Positions 26,024-34,773 of a stretch of DNA of 63,967 bases are shown in pieces. The stretch covers positions 252,811-316,777 of the forward strand of contig JQIT01000005.1 of NCBI GenBank assembly GCA_000830255.1, written 5' to 3'. Within the stretch, counting starts at the first letter, position 1; each line of letters opens with the position of its first letter. The translations under genes were made by a program, and so were the position numbers. This stretch comes from Sulfuricurvum sp. PC08-66. Lineage in GTDB: Bacteria > Campylobacterota > Campylobacteria > Campylobacterales > Sulfurimonadaceae. The notes under the pieces were generated by a model that was given only the letters and a program-made list of their open reading frames with translations, was not told the DNA's origin and did not search any database.

Positions 26024-27403
26024 ATGATAAAAAAACATAAACGTACTGAAGATAAACTCAATAGACAACCTATTATTGATAATCTCACACTTTTGATTGA
26101 AAATACAAAAGAGCCACTTACGATGAGTATCAATGGTGGTTGGGGAAGTGGTAAAACGACTTTTGTACAACTGTGGCAAGAAAATTTAGAAGCGAAAAAT
26201 ATTCATAGTATTTATTTTAGTGCTTGGGAGGATGATTTTTCAAAAGAGCCTTTGATCTCTATTTTGGGTGAAATAAATAAATATATAGAAGAAAAGTTTG
26301 AAAAGCCCTCTATGGTGAAGTCAAAATTTAAAACAGTAAAAGATATTGGTGGGAAAATTATTACACGTGCTTTACCAGCATTTGCTAAAAGTATGACGGG
26401 TGGGGTGTTGGATTTAGATAAGGGAATTGAAGACGCGATGGGTGCTCTTACAGAACAAAGTGTAAAAGAGCTGATTGATAGATATTCAAGTGATAAAAAA
26501 CTCACGCTGCAATTTAAAAATTCAATTTTAGAAGTACTAAATCTAATAGACGCCGAAAAACCTCTTGTAATCTTCATCGATGAACTCGATAGATGCCGAC
26601 CCTTGTATGCTATAGAACTGCTAGAGCGAGTCAAACATTTATTTGGAATCGAGCGATTGATTTTCGTCCTATCAATCGACAAAACTCATCTAGCCGAATC
26701 TATAAAATCACAATACGGCAATATCGACACAGATAATTATTTAAGACGTTTTATTGATATTGAATATACTCTTCCTGAACCATCACTTGATAAATTCTGT
26801 AACTATCTTTATAAGAATTTCTATGACTTTTCCAATGTTTTTAAAGAAAAAAATATTAACAAATATACATCAAATAACGATGAATTAGCATTATTGAAAT
26901 ACATGGTTAATGTATTAAATTTATCTTTGCGTGAAATTGAGCATGTTTTTATTCAACTGAACCTAGCTTTTAAAACTATGGAAAAGTCCACAAAAGATGA
27001 ATATTTCAGAGTTTATGTTTTATTAATTACTCTTAAAATAAAAAACAATGACTTATATACTCGTTTGATTGATAAAAGATTGTTAGTTGAAGAAAAAGAA
27101 GAATTCTTATCAAAATTTCACAAAAATACAAATGATGAAAATGAAATATATCTATTTGTAAAAGCTATAATGTTTGTTTGTATGCTAGATTTTGAAGAGA
27201 TGCATAGATTGATAAAAAATCAAAAAGAAAAAATTAATTCTTTAACTGATATTGAAGAAAAAAATGAACAAAATCGTTTTGTGAATATAATAAAAGATCT
27301 TGACTCTTATAGTAGTTATTATGTTTTGAACAGAGCAACAACAAAAGTTGTCTCACAAATCGATTTTCTTTCACAGTTTAATCTCGATGAACAAAAAGCT
27401 TAA
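26024..27403 (+). CDS. KAP-family P-loop NTPase
   Basis: 459 residues. Walker A is NGGWGSGKTTF (about 38-47), Walker B is VIFIDELDRCRP (about 181-192), and YFSAWEDD and FVLSIDKTHL are KAP landmarks. No clear membrane helix pair, unlike some KAP proteins. The C-terminal 200 residues are helical, Asn/Lys-rich and unrecognised. KAP NTPases are often found in defence islands. The gene is AT-rich against its surroundings and starts one base after the GNAT stop, so the two are probably acquired together. Confidence 0.85.
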   Translation: MIKKHKRTEDKLNRQPIIDNLTLLIENTKEPLTMSINGGWGSGKTTFVQLWQENLEAKNIHSIYFSAWEDDFSKEPLISILGEINKYIEEKFEKPSMVKSKFKTVKDIGGKIITRALPAFAKSMTGGVLDLDKGIEDAMGALTEQSVKELIDRYSSDKKLTLQFKNSILEVLNLIDAEKPLVIFIDELDRCRPLYAIELLERVKHLFGIERLIFVLSIDKTHLAESIKSQYGNIDTDNYLRRFIDIEYTLPEPSLDKFCNYLYKNFYDFSNVFKEKNINKYTSNNDELALLKYMVNVLNLSLREIEHVFIQLNLAFKTMEKSTKDEYFRVYVLLITLKIKNNDLYTRLIDKRLLVEEKEEFLSKFHKNTNDENEIYLFVKAIMFVCMLDFEEMHRLIKNQKEKINSLTDIEEKNEQNRFVNIIKDLDSYSSYYVLNRATTKVVSQIDFLSQFNLDEQKA

Positions 27404-27429
27404 GGCGACTTAAGTAGTTTCATAACTTT

Positions 27430-28308
27430 TTAACGCCCCACACTCTCCCCAATCGACGAATAGTTCCCCTCGTACGGCGCTTCCAAAAAGCGTCGAATTC
27501 CACTAGGCTCATTGCCGTTGCCGTGCACCAGCACGATGTCACCCGTCTCGATAGGTTTGCCGCTGATGGCTAGCCAGTTGGAGGTGCCTACAGGCAAAAG
27601 TGTAAACTCCTCGATGAGGCGACGCACAAGGGTAGGGGAGCTGACTAATCCTGGAAAGCGGAAAAATACCGAAGGGATTTGTCCATGCGCGATGAGCATC
27701 TTTTCGGTCTCGAAAATTTCAGTTTCTAAAGAGCTAGGCTCATGGAGCAAAAAATTGCGGCTGAGATTGTGTTCGTGCGGGTCGTAGTAGTGCGTGGCGG
27801 TGTGATTGACCCACGTGATAGAGAGATGGGCATCGAGGATTTGCCTAAAGGCATCGGGGTGTTGCGCTACCCAGCGCGCAGTGATGGCGATAGCGAGTGG
27901 GATGTGATGCGTTTGGGCATAGTCAAAAAGCGCTTTTTCGTAGCTAGGTTTGCGCGAAGGGCACATATCGACGGTGAGGATGACACTTTTGTCGTGCGTG
28001 CGCGTCAGTCCTGCATTGTGCAGAGGGTGTGGCGCGGCAAGTAGCGCTTTTTGTAGCTCGCTTAGACGCGAAGGTGGGGGCGTATCGAGGGGCGTAAGGC
28101 TATCGACGATGCGTGTAGTAAGCGTGGCCGTATCGACTATCAAATGGCGCGTACTATTGTGCTCTTGCCATTGGCGGATGGCTTTGTGTGGGGTGCCATC
28201 GTAGAGCGTATCGAGGGTGATAGCGCGGTAGTCGTGCAGGTGCGTGGTATCGAGCATCGTGCTGTGCACCATCGAGAGTATCGAGAGCAGGAATAAAAGG
28301 GTTCGCAT
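27430..28308 (-). CDS. Periplasmic polysaccharide deacetylase-like protein
   Basis: About 292 residues from the ATG at 28308 (AAGG upstream, signal peptide MRTLLFLLSILSMVHS). A longer frame to 28374 is unlikely. The NodB-like fold is visible: SVILTVDMCPS (first catalytic Asp), WVNHTATHYYDP (H-x3-H metal site), FFRFPGLVS and IVLVHGNG. The family removes acetyl groups from sugars or peptidoglycan. The motifs are near consensus, so it may be active. It is divergent from nifE and does not look related to it. Confidence 0.82.
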   Translation of the reverse strand: MRTLLFLLSILSMVHSTMLDTTHLHDYRAITLDTLYDGTPHKAIRQWQEHNSTRHLIVDTATLTTRIVDSLTPLDTPPPSRLSELQKALLAAPHPLHNAGLTRTHDKSVILTVDMCPSRKPSYEKALFDYAQTHHIPLAIAITARWVAQHPDAFRQILDAHLSITWVNHTATHYYDPHEHNLSRNFLLHEPSSLETEIFETEKMLIAHGQIPSVFFRFPGLVSSPTLVRRLIEEFTLLPVGTSNWLAISGKPIETGDIVLVHGNGNEPSGIRRFLEAPYEGNYSSIGESVGR

Positions 28309-28416
28309 TTCAAGAGCCTTGGCAAAATGTAGCGTATTGTAGTCGATTGCGGTGCAAAACGCCTCTACTCGCACACAAAATGCATATATCTAGGCAGATT
28401 ATCCTAGGAGTGCACC

Positions 28417-29778
28417 ATGGTCAGTCGCGCCAAAATCAATGAGCTTTTGAACGAGAGTGCCTGTTCACACAGCGCCCACAAACCCAAAGGAGGTGGCTGT
28501 GACAAGCCCAAACCCGGTATGGCAGCGGGCGGATGCGCTTTTGACGGGGCGCAAATCTCGCTCTTCCCCTATGCAGATGCGGTGCACCTCGTGCATGGCC
28601 CACAGACCTGCCTAGGGGCGTCGTGGGAGACGCGAGAGACGCTTAGCTCCTATGGCGGACGCAACCACACCGTGATGGGATTTACCACGGGCATCACGAC
28701 CAATGATGTCATTTTTGGCGGGGACAAACGGCTAGCGGACTCCATCGATTATGTCGTGACGCACTATGCGCCAGAGGCGATTTTCGTCTATTCGACCTGC
28801 GTGACCGCACTCGTGGGAGATGATATCGATATGACCTGCAAGCTTGGGTCTCAAAAGCATGGCATTCCTGTGGTGCCTGTACATGCCCCAGGGTTCGTAG
28901 GGGGCAAAAATCTAGGCTCGCGCCTAGCAGGTGAAGCGGTGCTAGAGCATCTCATAGGCACCAAAGAGCCAGAGATTTCGACGCCCTATGACATCAATCT
29001 CATCGGCGATTACAACGTCACGGGCGATATGTGGCAGTATCTACCACTCCTAGAACGCATCGGTATTCGAGTACTTAGCTCCATGAGTGGCGATGGACGT
29101 GTCAGTAGTGTGCGCACTGCCCACCGCGCCAAGCTCAATGTGATAGTGTGCGCCAAATCGCTTGTGACCCTTACGCGCAAGATGCAGGAGCAGTACGGCA
29201 TTCCGTGGATTTCGGTCTCCTTTTACGGCAAGCGTGATACAAGTTTCGCCATCCTTGAGATTGCCCAAGCGTTGGGTGACCCAGCCCTCGTAGAGCGCGC
29301 CAAAGCGGTCATCGCCGAGGAGGAAGCCAAACTAGAAGCGCGTCTGGTGCCCTATCGAGAAATGTTTGCAGGCAAAAAAGCGGTACTGAACACGGGCGGT
29401 AACAAAGCGTGGTCGATAGCCTCAGGACTGCAAGATTTGGGTATCGAGGTGGTCGCTACGAGTATTCGCAAATCGACCGAAGATGACATCGAAAAGGCGC
29501 GCGAATATCTAGGACCTGAAGGTATTCTCATGAAAGCACCTGCCAGCGAACAATCCAAAATCATCGATGAGAAGGGTGCGCATATCTTGCTAGCAGGGGG
29601 ACGAAGTCTCTACACCGCTATCAAGAAAAAAATCTCCTTCATCGATGTCAACCAAGAGAAAAAGGTCTCTTATGGCGGTTACGAAGGACTCATCAATTTA
29701 GCCGAGGATTTGCGCCACGCTTTTGGCAATCCCGTCTTCGCCAATGTAGGACGCAAAGCACCATGGGAAGTGGGGTAG
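28417..29778 (+). CDS. nifE: FeMo-cofactor scaffold subunit NifE
   Basis: 453 residues homologous to NifD but of the NifE type: GGCAFDGAQISLFPYADAVH, GPQTCLG, SSYGGRNHTVMGFTTG, STCVTALVGDDI. The His ligand that binds the finished cofactor in NifD is absent. NifE pairs with NifN to finish the cofactor before delivery to NifDK. AGGAG precedes the ATG. No nifN follows: the next gene is a convergent pyruvate-kinase-like gene. nifN and nifB must lie outside the window. Confidence 0.92.
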   Translation: MVSRAKINELLNESACSHSAHKPKGGGCDKPKPGMAAGGCAFDGAQISLFPYADAVHLVHGPQTCLGASWETRETLSSYGGRNHTVMGFTTGITTNDVIFGGDKRLADSIDYVVTHYAPEAIFVYSTCVTALVGDDIDMTCKLGSQKHGIPVVPVHAPGFVGGKNLGSRLAGEAVLEHLIGTKEPEISTPYDINLIGDYNVTGDMWQYLPLLERIGIRVLSSMSGDGRVSSVRTAHRAKLNVIVCAKSLVTLTRKMQEQYGIPWISVSFYGKRDTSFAILEIAQALGDPALVERAKAVIAEEEAKLEARLVPYREMFAGKKAVLNTGGNKAWSIASGLQDLGIEVVATSIRKSTEDDIEKAREYLGPEGILMKAPASEQSKIIDEKGAHILLAGGRSLYTAIKKKISFIDVNQEKKVSYGGYEGLINLAEDLRHAFGNPVFANVGRKAPWEVG

Positions 29779-31605
29779 CTACCACAACCTCTCTTGCGTG
29801 AGGAGCTGGCGGTTTTTCTTGAAGTGATCGTGCATGTCGTGCAGGATGTGTACGAGCACATCGATGGTGTCGATGGCGAAGGGTCCTTTGTTGAGCATGA
29901 CACACTCTGCGCGTCCCGCCATAGCGGCATCGGTCACCTCTGCGCGGCTAGGCAGATTGGTCTTCATTTGGCTCTCAAGCACTTGTGTCGCCCAGATGAC
30001 AGGCATATGTGCCGCGTCACAAATGTCCAAAAGGCGCTCTTGCACAGAGGCGAGATTGCGAAATCCCACCTCGATAGCCAAATCCCCGCGTGCAATCATC
30101 ACGCCGCTTTTGGGACACGCCAGCAGTGCCTCCAAAATCGCAGGCATATTAGCTACTGCATCGCGCGTCTCGATTTTGGCGACGATGCCCGTATCGCTTT
30201 TGCCGTTGCTCTCTAGAAGCGTGCGCAGGCGCTCTACATCCTTGGGGGTTTGGCAAAACGAAAGCCCAAACATATCTGCGAAATCGATACACGCAAGCAG
30301 ATGCTCCACATCTTCAGTCGTCACCGCATCGATATCCAGATGCGCGTCGGGCAGATTGATCCCTTTCTCCTCTTTGAGTAGTTCTCCACTCTTTTTGGCT
30401 TGAACCACTTCACACAGCAGCGCATTTTCGCTCACCTCTAGCACCACCAAGCCTATCTTGCCATCATCGATAAAGAGGCTTTGTCCCGCTTTGGCGAAGC
30501 GAGCAAGCCCTTTGAGCGAGGTGCTAATCGAGGCAGGTTCCAGAAGCTCACCCCTCTCGTCGTAGGTCGCGGCGTGTCCCAAAAGCTCCTCTTCGGTGAG
30601 GATGAGGTGGTCATGGGGGAAGAGGCGTATCGGTTCGATTTGCGTGGCGACATTGCGTACCGTGCCCTTTTTGCCTTGGTATTTGAGCGTGCTTGTCTCA
30701 TCGACGTAGACCTTTTTGTCCAGTATCGCGGTTGCTTTGGTCTCGTCGATGTGGGTGATGGTCAGATGGACAGCTTTGGCATTGGTATCGATGACTTTGA
30801 TACGCGCGCCCACTTCGAGTGTGGCGAAAAATTTGGCATCGGTGCACAGCTGCGCTTTGCTCTTCTCCATCGATACAGGGTCAAAAATTTCGCCTTGGGT
30901 TGGGGCATTTTGGGCGTAGAGGAGGATGGTTTTGGGGCGCTTGTTGCTCCCCATTTCGATAGGCAAAGTCAGGCGGCGAATCTTGCCCGTGCGGATTTTG
31001 GGACCTGCCAAATCGACGAAGATTTTGCATTGGCGTTCTGGGGGCAACGATTGGTTAAGTGTGGCGATGTGCTGCGCTATCGTGCGCCAGATGGTGGCGT
31101 TGTCGTGCGCGGTATTGATACGAAACACCGTCACGCCTGCACGGGCTAGCTCGGTGATGAGTGTACCCTCGTGCTCGATGGCGTAGGAGGGCAGGGTCAC
31201 CATAATGGCGGTGTGCTGACGCTTGTGCTCTTTACCGCCCAAGAGTGCTACGGTGTTGCGTGTAGCGATGGCGGTGGCCTCATCGATAGTGAGGTGGTGG
31301 AAGCTTTGCATTGTCTCTAAAGAGAGTTGCGGCGCACCCAAGGCACTTTGGAGCTGGTCGTAGAGCGTATCGACACTAGCAGCCACGTGTGCGTAGGAGC
31401 GTCCTAGCGAAGAGAGAGCAAGTTTGGAGAGGTGCTCTTGGAGGGTGGTGCGGTCTTTTTGGCGCAGGATACGGTAGTGGCGTAGATTGAGCAGGGTGGC
31501 GTAGCGTGGGTGGGCAGGGTCAATGGCTTGGCGTGCATCGAAGAGTTCAGAGCGTAGTGCCTCGATGCCATCAAGGGCTTTGGATAGGAGTGTGGTATCG
31601 AGCAT
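29779..31605 (-). CDS. Pyruvate-kinase-like protein with N-terminal extension
   Basis: 608 residues. The first ~125 are a helical domain not found in standard pyruvate kinase. The barrel follows with key motifs: VFRINTAHD, VDLAGPKIRTG, IVAKIETRDAV (catalytic Lys), VMIARGDLAIEVG (Glu and Asp metal ligands) and ATQVLESQMKTNLPSRAEVTDAA (Thr). The protein ends soon after MLNKGPF, so the usual C-terminal allosteric domain is missing. It may be a true pyruvate kinase of a divergent clade or an enzyme with another phospho-substrate. AAGGTC precedes the ATG. Confidence 0.85.
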   Translation of the reverse strand: MLDTTLLSKALDGIEALRSELFDARQAIDPAHPRYATLLNLRHYRILRQKDRTTLQEHLSKLALSSLGRSYAHVAASVDTLYDQLQSALGAPQLSLETMQSFHHLTIDEATAIATRNTVALLGGKEHKRQHTAIMVTLPSYAIEHEGTLITELARAGVTVFRINTAHDNATIWRTIAQHIATLNQSLPPERQCKIFVDLAGPKIRTGKIRRLTLPIEMGSNKRPKTILLYAQNAPTQGEIFDPVSMEKSKAQLCTDAKFFATLEVGARIKVIDTNAKAVHLTITHIDETKATAILDKKVYVDETSTLKYQGKKGTVRNVATQIEPIRLFPHDHLILTEEELLGHAATYDERGELLEPASISTSLKGLARFAKAGQSLFIDDGKIGLVVLEVSENALLCEVVQAKKSGELLKEEKGINLPDAHLDIDAVTTEDVEHLLACIDFADMFGLSFCQTPKDVERLRTLLESNGKSDTGIVAKIETRDAVANMPAILEALLACPKSGVMIARGDLAIEVGFRNLASVQERLLDICDAAHMPVIWATQVLESQMKTNLPSRAEVTDAAMAGRAECVMLNKGPFAIDTIDVLVHILHDMHDHFKKNRQLLTQERLW

Positions 31606-31715
31606 TTTTTGACCTTAATTACAATGAGATGAGCAATCTTAACACGGTTAGATTACATCTGTTGTTACCTATTGGAAATATAAGCAATTGTAATATTTTC
31701 ATGATTTTTTCATAT

Positions 31716-31746
31716 GCAAAGTTCTACACTTTGCTCATGTGCATGA
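31716..31746 (+). promoter_or_regulatory. Hairpins in the leader of the cytochrome-porin gene
   Basis: GCAAAGT-TCTAC-ACTTTGC (31716-31734) is a 7-bp stem, followed at once by TCATG-TG-CATGA (31735-31746). They lie 40-70 bases before the start, in an AT-rich leader, and could be a regulator site or an mRNA structure. Confidence 0.5.
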
Positions 31747-31783
31747 GTAAATGCACAGTAAATGACCTCAAAAGGATAGTAGT

Positions 31784-32959
31784 ATGAAAAAATTTGGTTT
31801 AAACAAATGGGTCGCGGCCTTAACCGTTGCAGCATTAGGGGCTACCGTAGCCGAAGCTACGCCTGCTTTCGCGCGTCAAACGCAAATGGATTGTATGTCG
31901 TGTCACTTCCAAAGCATCCCGAAACTCAACAGTTTTGGTCGTGATTTCAAGCTCTCTGGTTTTACGATGAGCAATGTCAGCGAAGTCAAAAGTGAAGTCG
32001 GAGGAGGCGTAAATTTACCCTCTAATTTGAACTTCGCCTTCATCACCAAAGCACGCTTGCACAAAACTGACTTGGGTACAACCAACACACCTTTGAAGAC
32101 GGAAATTTTCGATGAAGCGGCTCTGCTTTTTGGTGGTAAGGTGAGTGAAAACATCGGTACCTCTATGGAGTTTGGCGCTGGATTGTTGGGCGGTAAATTT
32201 ATCTACTCTCAACAAGCACTCGGCGGACGTGTCGGTGCGGTCTATTTTATGACCGATGCACTAGGTGCCTTTAGCGGTTTGGAAGCCTACTCTTCAGGAC
32301 TCTATCGTCCAGTGCGTCAATTTGAGAACCGTAAACTTGCCAATATCTTCCAAAAAACAGGTGTAGGCGATGGTGAAGCGACTGGTGGTCAAATCTTTAT
32401 CTCTACAGGTGGATTGCTAGCAACTGTGGGTGCATATATGCCTGCTTTGGGTGCGAGTATTTCGTCTGGTTATACAGGATTCAAAACGTTGGCGCGTGTA
32501 GCGTACGAGACAACTGTAGCAGGGCATGAATTCTCTGTGGGTGGCTACTATCTTGGTGGCGATGTCACAACTACACCCTATGCGGCAAGTGCTGATGTTG
32601 CGAAAGATCGCACTTCGTATGGTCTAGATATGCAAACGCAAGGACATGTAAACAATATGCATTTGATGATTACGGGTGGATTGGTCTTGGCTAATACCTA
32701 TAGCGCTGATACAAAAAGCGATGGTGGTTTCCATATCGATGCACAAATCAATCCTATCGAAGTTGTAGGCGTGAAAGCGGCAATGATGCAATTCAACGAC
32801 AACAAAGATAGCACCAAAAATACGACCAACCTTACAGGTGGTGTCGAGTATAACATGGCGCAAAACGTACGCTTGATGTTGGAGTACACCTATACTATGG
32901 GTGCAACCTCTGCAACTTCAGGTAGCGATATCCTCTTTATGTCGATGATAGCGTTCTAA
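31784..32959 (+). CDS. Cyc2-like fused monohaem cytochrome-porin
   Basis: 391 residues: a signal peptide to about residue 26, then ATPAFARQTQMDCMSCH with haem site C37-x-x-C40-H41, then IPKLNSFGRDFKLSGF, and about 320 residues of amphipathic strands ending MSMIAF, a typical outer-membrane barrel with terminal Phe. The order, the FARQT...CxxCH...LNxFGRxFK block and the single haem match the Cyc2 family, which in iron oxidisers carries electrons across the outer membrane. Fe(II) oxidation or electron uptake is inference. AAAGGAT precedes the ATG. Its 3' end overlaps the convergent radical-SAM gene by 23 bases. Confidence 0.72.
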   Translation: MKKFGLNKWVAALTVAALGATVAEATPAFARQTQMDCMSCHFQSIPKLNSFGRDFKLSGFTMSNVSEVKSEVGGGVNLPSNLNFAFITKARLHKTDLGTTNTPLKTEIFDEAALLFGGKVSENIGTSMEFGAGLLGGKFIYSQQALGGRVGAVYFMTDALGAFSGLEAYSSGLYRPVRQFENRKLANIFQKTGVGDGEATGGQIFISTGGLLATVGAYMPALGASISSGYTGFKTLARVAYETTVAGHEFSVGGYYLGGDVTTTPYAASADVAKDRTSYGLDMQTQGHVNNMHLMITGGLVLANTYSADTKSDGGFHIDAQINPIEVVGVKAAMMQFNDNKDSTKNTTNLTGGVEYNMAQNVRLMLEYTYTMGATSATSGSDILFMSMIAF

Positions 32960-33809
32960 ATCTATCTTTGTAACTGCACTTTTGACAGAGCGGCTCGACC
33001 GCTTTGTCAGCTCTAAACCCCTCTATTATGTGTTGAGCGCGTGGCGAGGAGAGTATCGATAGGATACTTTTCTGGTGCGTATCGCCCAATGTTATGACCC
33101 CCTCGCCATCCAGACAACATGGCACCACACGCCCATCTGCCAAAATTCCAAAATGCGACTCCAATCCATAACATCGACCCTGTGAAAAGTGTCCGCTTTG
33201 CATCGATGGCCACACAAATTGCGCTTCAAAATCGAGCAAAATTTTGCTCTCTAAGCGTAGAGGCACTGTCGTATCGAGGGTATTGAGAATGGGGAGTTTG
33301 AAATGTTTTTCGAGCGCTAGGACTATCGCAACCGTAGTAGGTGGTAGGGATGCGTTCTCTTGGAGATTCCACAGCCGTAGATTGATAAAGGGCTTGGGGT
33401 AGAGGGCAAGCTTGGTATCGCACAGCGCCAAAATAGGCTCTAGATACGCCTCTAGTGTTATCGATGTCGTATTGGCATCGAAGCTAGAGAGCGAGAAATT
33501 GAGCTGTCGAACAGCAGGGTGCAAAAGCGTAGCGGCATCGTGTCGATGGGTATAAAAACCGCTGGTGACCAGCTCTACTTGCAAGGCATGTGCGTGTGCG
33601 ATAGCCAGATAGTCGACCAGATTACTCACCACCAGCGGGTCGCCCATGAGGTGAAGAGCAATGACGCGCGTCATGGCGGGCAGTTGCGCGACGGTGTGCG
33701 CAAAATCCTCTAGAGACATCGTCGTTTTTGGGGCAGATTTGGGTGGGCAAAAGGTGCAGGCAAGGCCGCAAATATTGGTGATTTCGATGTGGACGCGGTG
33801 GAATTTCAT
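32937..33809 (-). CDS. Radical-SAM protein with SPASM-like C terminus
   Basis: 290 residues with the [4Fe-4S] motif C-GLA-C-TF-C (CxxxCxxC, about 14-21), the usual HLMGDPLV glycine motif, and a C-terminal Cys cluster (GRCYGLESHFGIL..VVPCCLDGEG and EPLCQKCSYKDRF) that probably binds a second cluster as in SPASM proteins. SPASM enzymes often mature peptides or proteins. No obvious small substrate peptide is adjacent, though the 70-residue protein at 33845 is next upstream. Confidence 0.88.
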   Translation of the reverse strand: MKFHRVHIEITNICGLACTFCPPKSAPKTTMSLEDFAHTVAQLPAMTRVIALHLMGDPLVVSNLVDYLAIAHAHALQVELVTSGFYTHRHDAATLLHPAVRQLNFSLSSFDANTTSITLEAYLEPILALCDTKLALYPKPFINLRLWNLQENASLPPTTVAIVLALEKHFKLPILNTLDTTVPLRLESKILLDFEAQFVWPSMQSGHFSQGRCYGLESHFGILADGRVVPCCLDGEGVITLGDTHQKSILSILSSPRAQHIIEGFRADKAVEPLCQKCSYKDRFRTLSST

Positions 33810-33844
33810 AAGGTTAGCGCACCTGTGAAGGTACGCTTAAAGGG

Positions 33845-34057
33845 TTAGATTTCAGTTGTGTAGGTGAGGGTGACGTGACCTTTTGCGAGGGCTTTTTCGG
33901 CATTGATGCCGAACTCTGCGAAAAGCTTGGTTTGTTTGGCTTTGTCAAGCGCAGAGAGGTCGATACGGTAGTTCATGTACATATCATCATCGTAAGGCTT
34001 CATGGCAAAAGCAGCGATTTGTTCAGCAGTGGGGGCTTTGTGAATCGTCACAAACAT
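33845..34057 (-). CDS. Small conserved-looking protein of unknown function
   Basis: 70 residues. CAGGAG places the start at the ATG of 34057, not the earlier 34090. It reads MFVTIHKAPTAEQIAAFAMK and ends LTYTTEI, with no Cys, signal or membrane span. It lies 35 bases upstream of the radical-SAM gene on the same strand. No family recognised. Absence of Cys makes it a poor candidate for a SPASM substrate. Confidence 0.7.
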   Translation of the reverse strand: MFVTIHKAPTAEQIAAFAMKPYDDDMYMNYRIDLSALDKAKQTKLFAEFGINAEKALAKGHVTLTYTTEI

Positions 34058-34154
34058 GGGTATAGCTCCTGACGGAAAAATTTGCGTCATTATAGCGACA
34101 AAAAGGCGCTCTTGCGGCTAGGAGAGCGTGCGTAGTGCAAAAAATATTCTACGA

Positions 34155-34673
34155 TTAATTGGGCAGGGTATGCGACGCTTTTTTGCGTTTATGCAGTTTG
34201 GTGTGTTTTTCTCGGGCGACCGATTGTCGCCACAAAAGATGGATGAGATAGTAGCCTCCCACACCCAAAAGTACAGAGTAAAAGAGCGCCCCTGTGTAGA
34301 GCGGTACGAAGATAGCCCAAAAATTTGCGGTGAACCATTCGGCGCTTATTTCGATAGCCATAGCGCTTTCGCGCATGAGCAAAATATTGCCCGTGAGGTA
34401 CTCAAAATAGTAGATAAAGGGAATCGTGAGAGGATTGGTAATCCAGACAAGTACGAGTGCGATAGGAACATTGAATTTGAAAAAAGGAACCAAGAAAAGT
34501 ACCGCCACCATCTGAAAAGGCATGGGAATCATGGCGATGAACATACCCAAAAGTACGGCATTGGAGACGCTACGACGATTGATAGAGAGGTATTCGCGGC
34601 GAATGCGATATTTTTCGATAATGGCGACTATTTTTTCGCTGGGCTTTTGTTTTTTGAGCACTTTACGTATCAT
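34155..34673 (-). CDS. DUF2062 membrane protein
   Basis: 172 residues with two to three membrane helices and the DUF2062 pattern (LGMFIAMIPMPFQMV...ITNPLTIPFIYYFEYLTGNILL). The charged N and C termini probably face the cytosol. Common in Gram-negative bacteria, function unknown. Confidence 0.85.
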   Translation of the reverse strand: MIRKVLKKQKPSEKIVAIIEKYRIRREYLSINRRSVSNAVLLGMFIAMIPMPFQMVAVLFLVPFFKFNVPIALVLVWITNPLTIPFIYYFEYLTGNILLMRESAMAIEISAEWFTANFWAIFVPLYTGALFYSVLLGVGGYYLIHLLWRQSVAREKHTKLHKRKKASHTLPN

Positions 34674-34773
34674 TGGGTCACTCTCCGCGAAATTATGCGA
34701 TGCGCATTATAGACGAGCGGTAATGTGCGCAACCTAAAAGTGTTGCACGCATTACAAAACGGTTACGTGGAGC

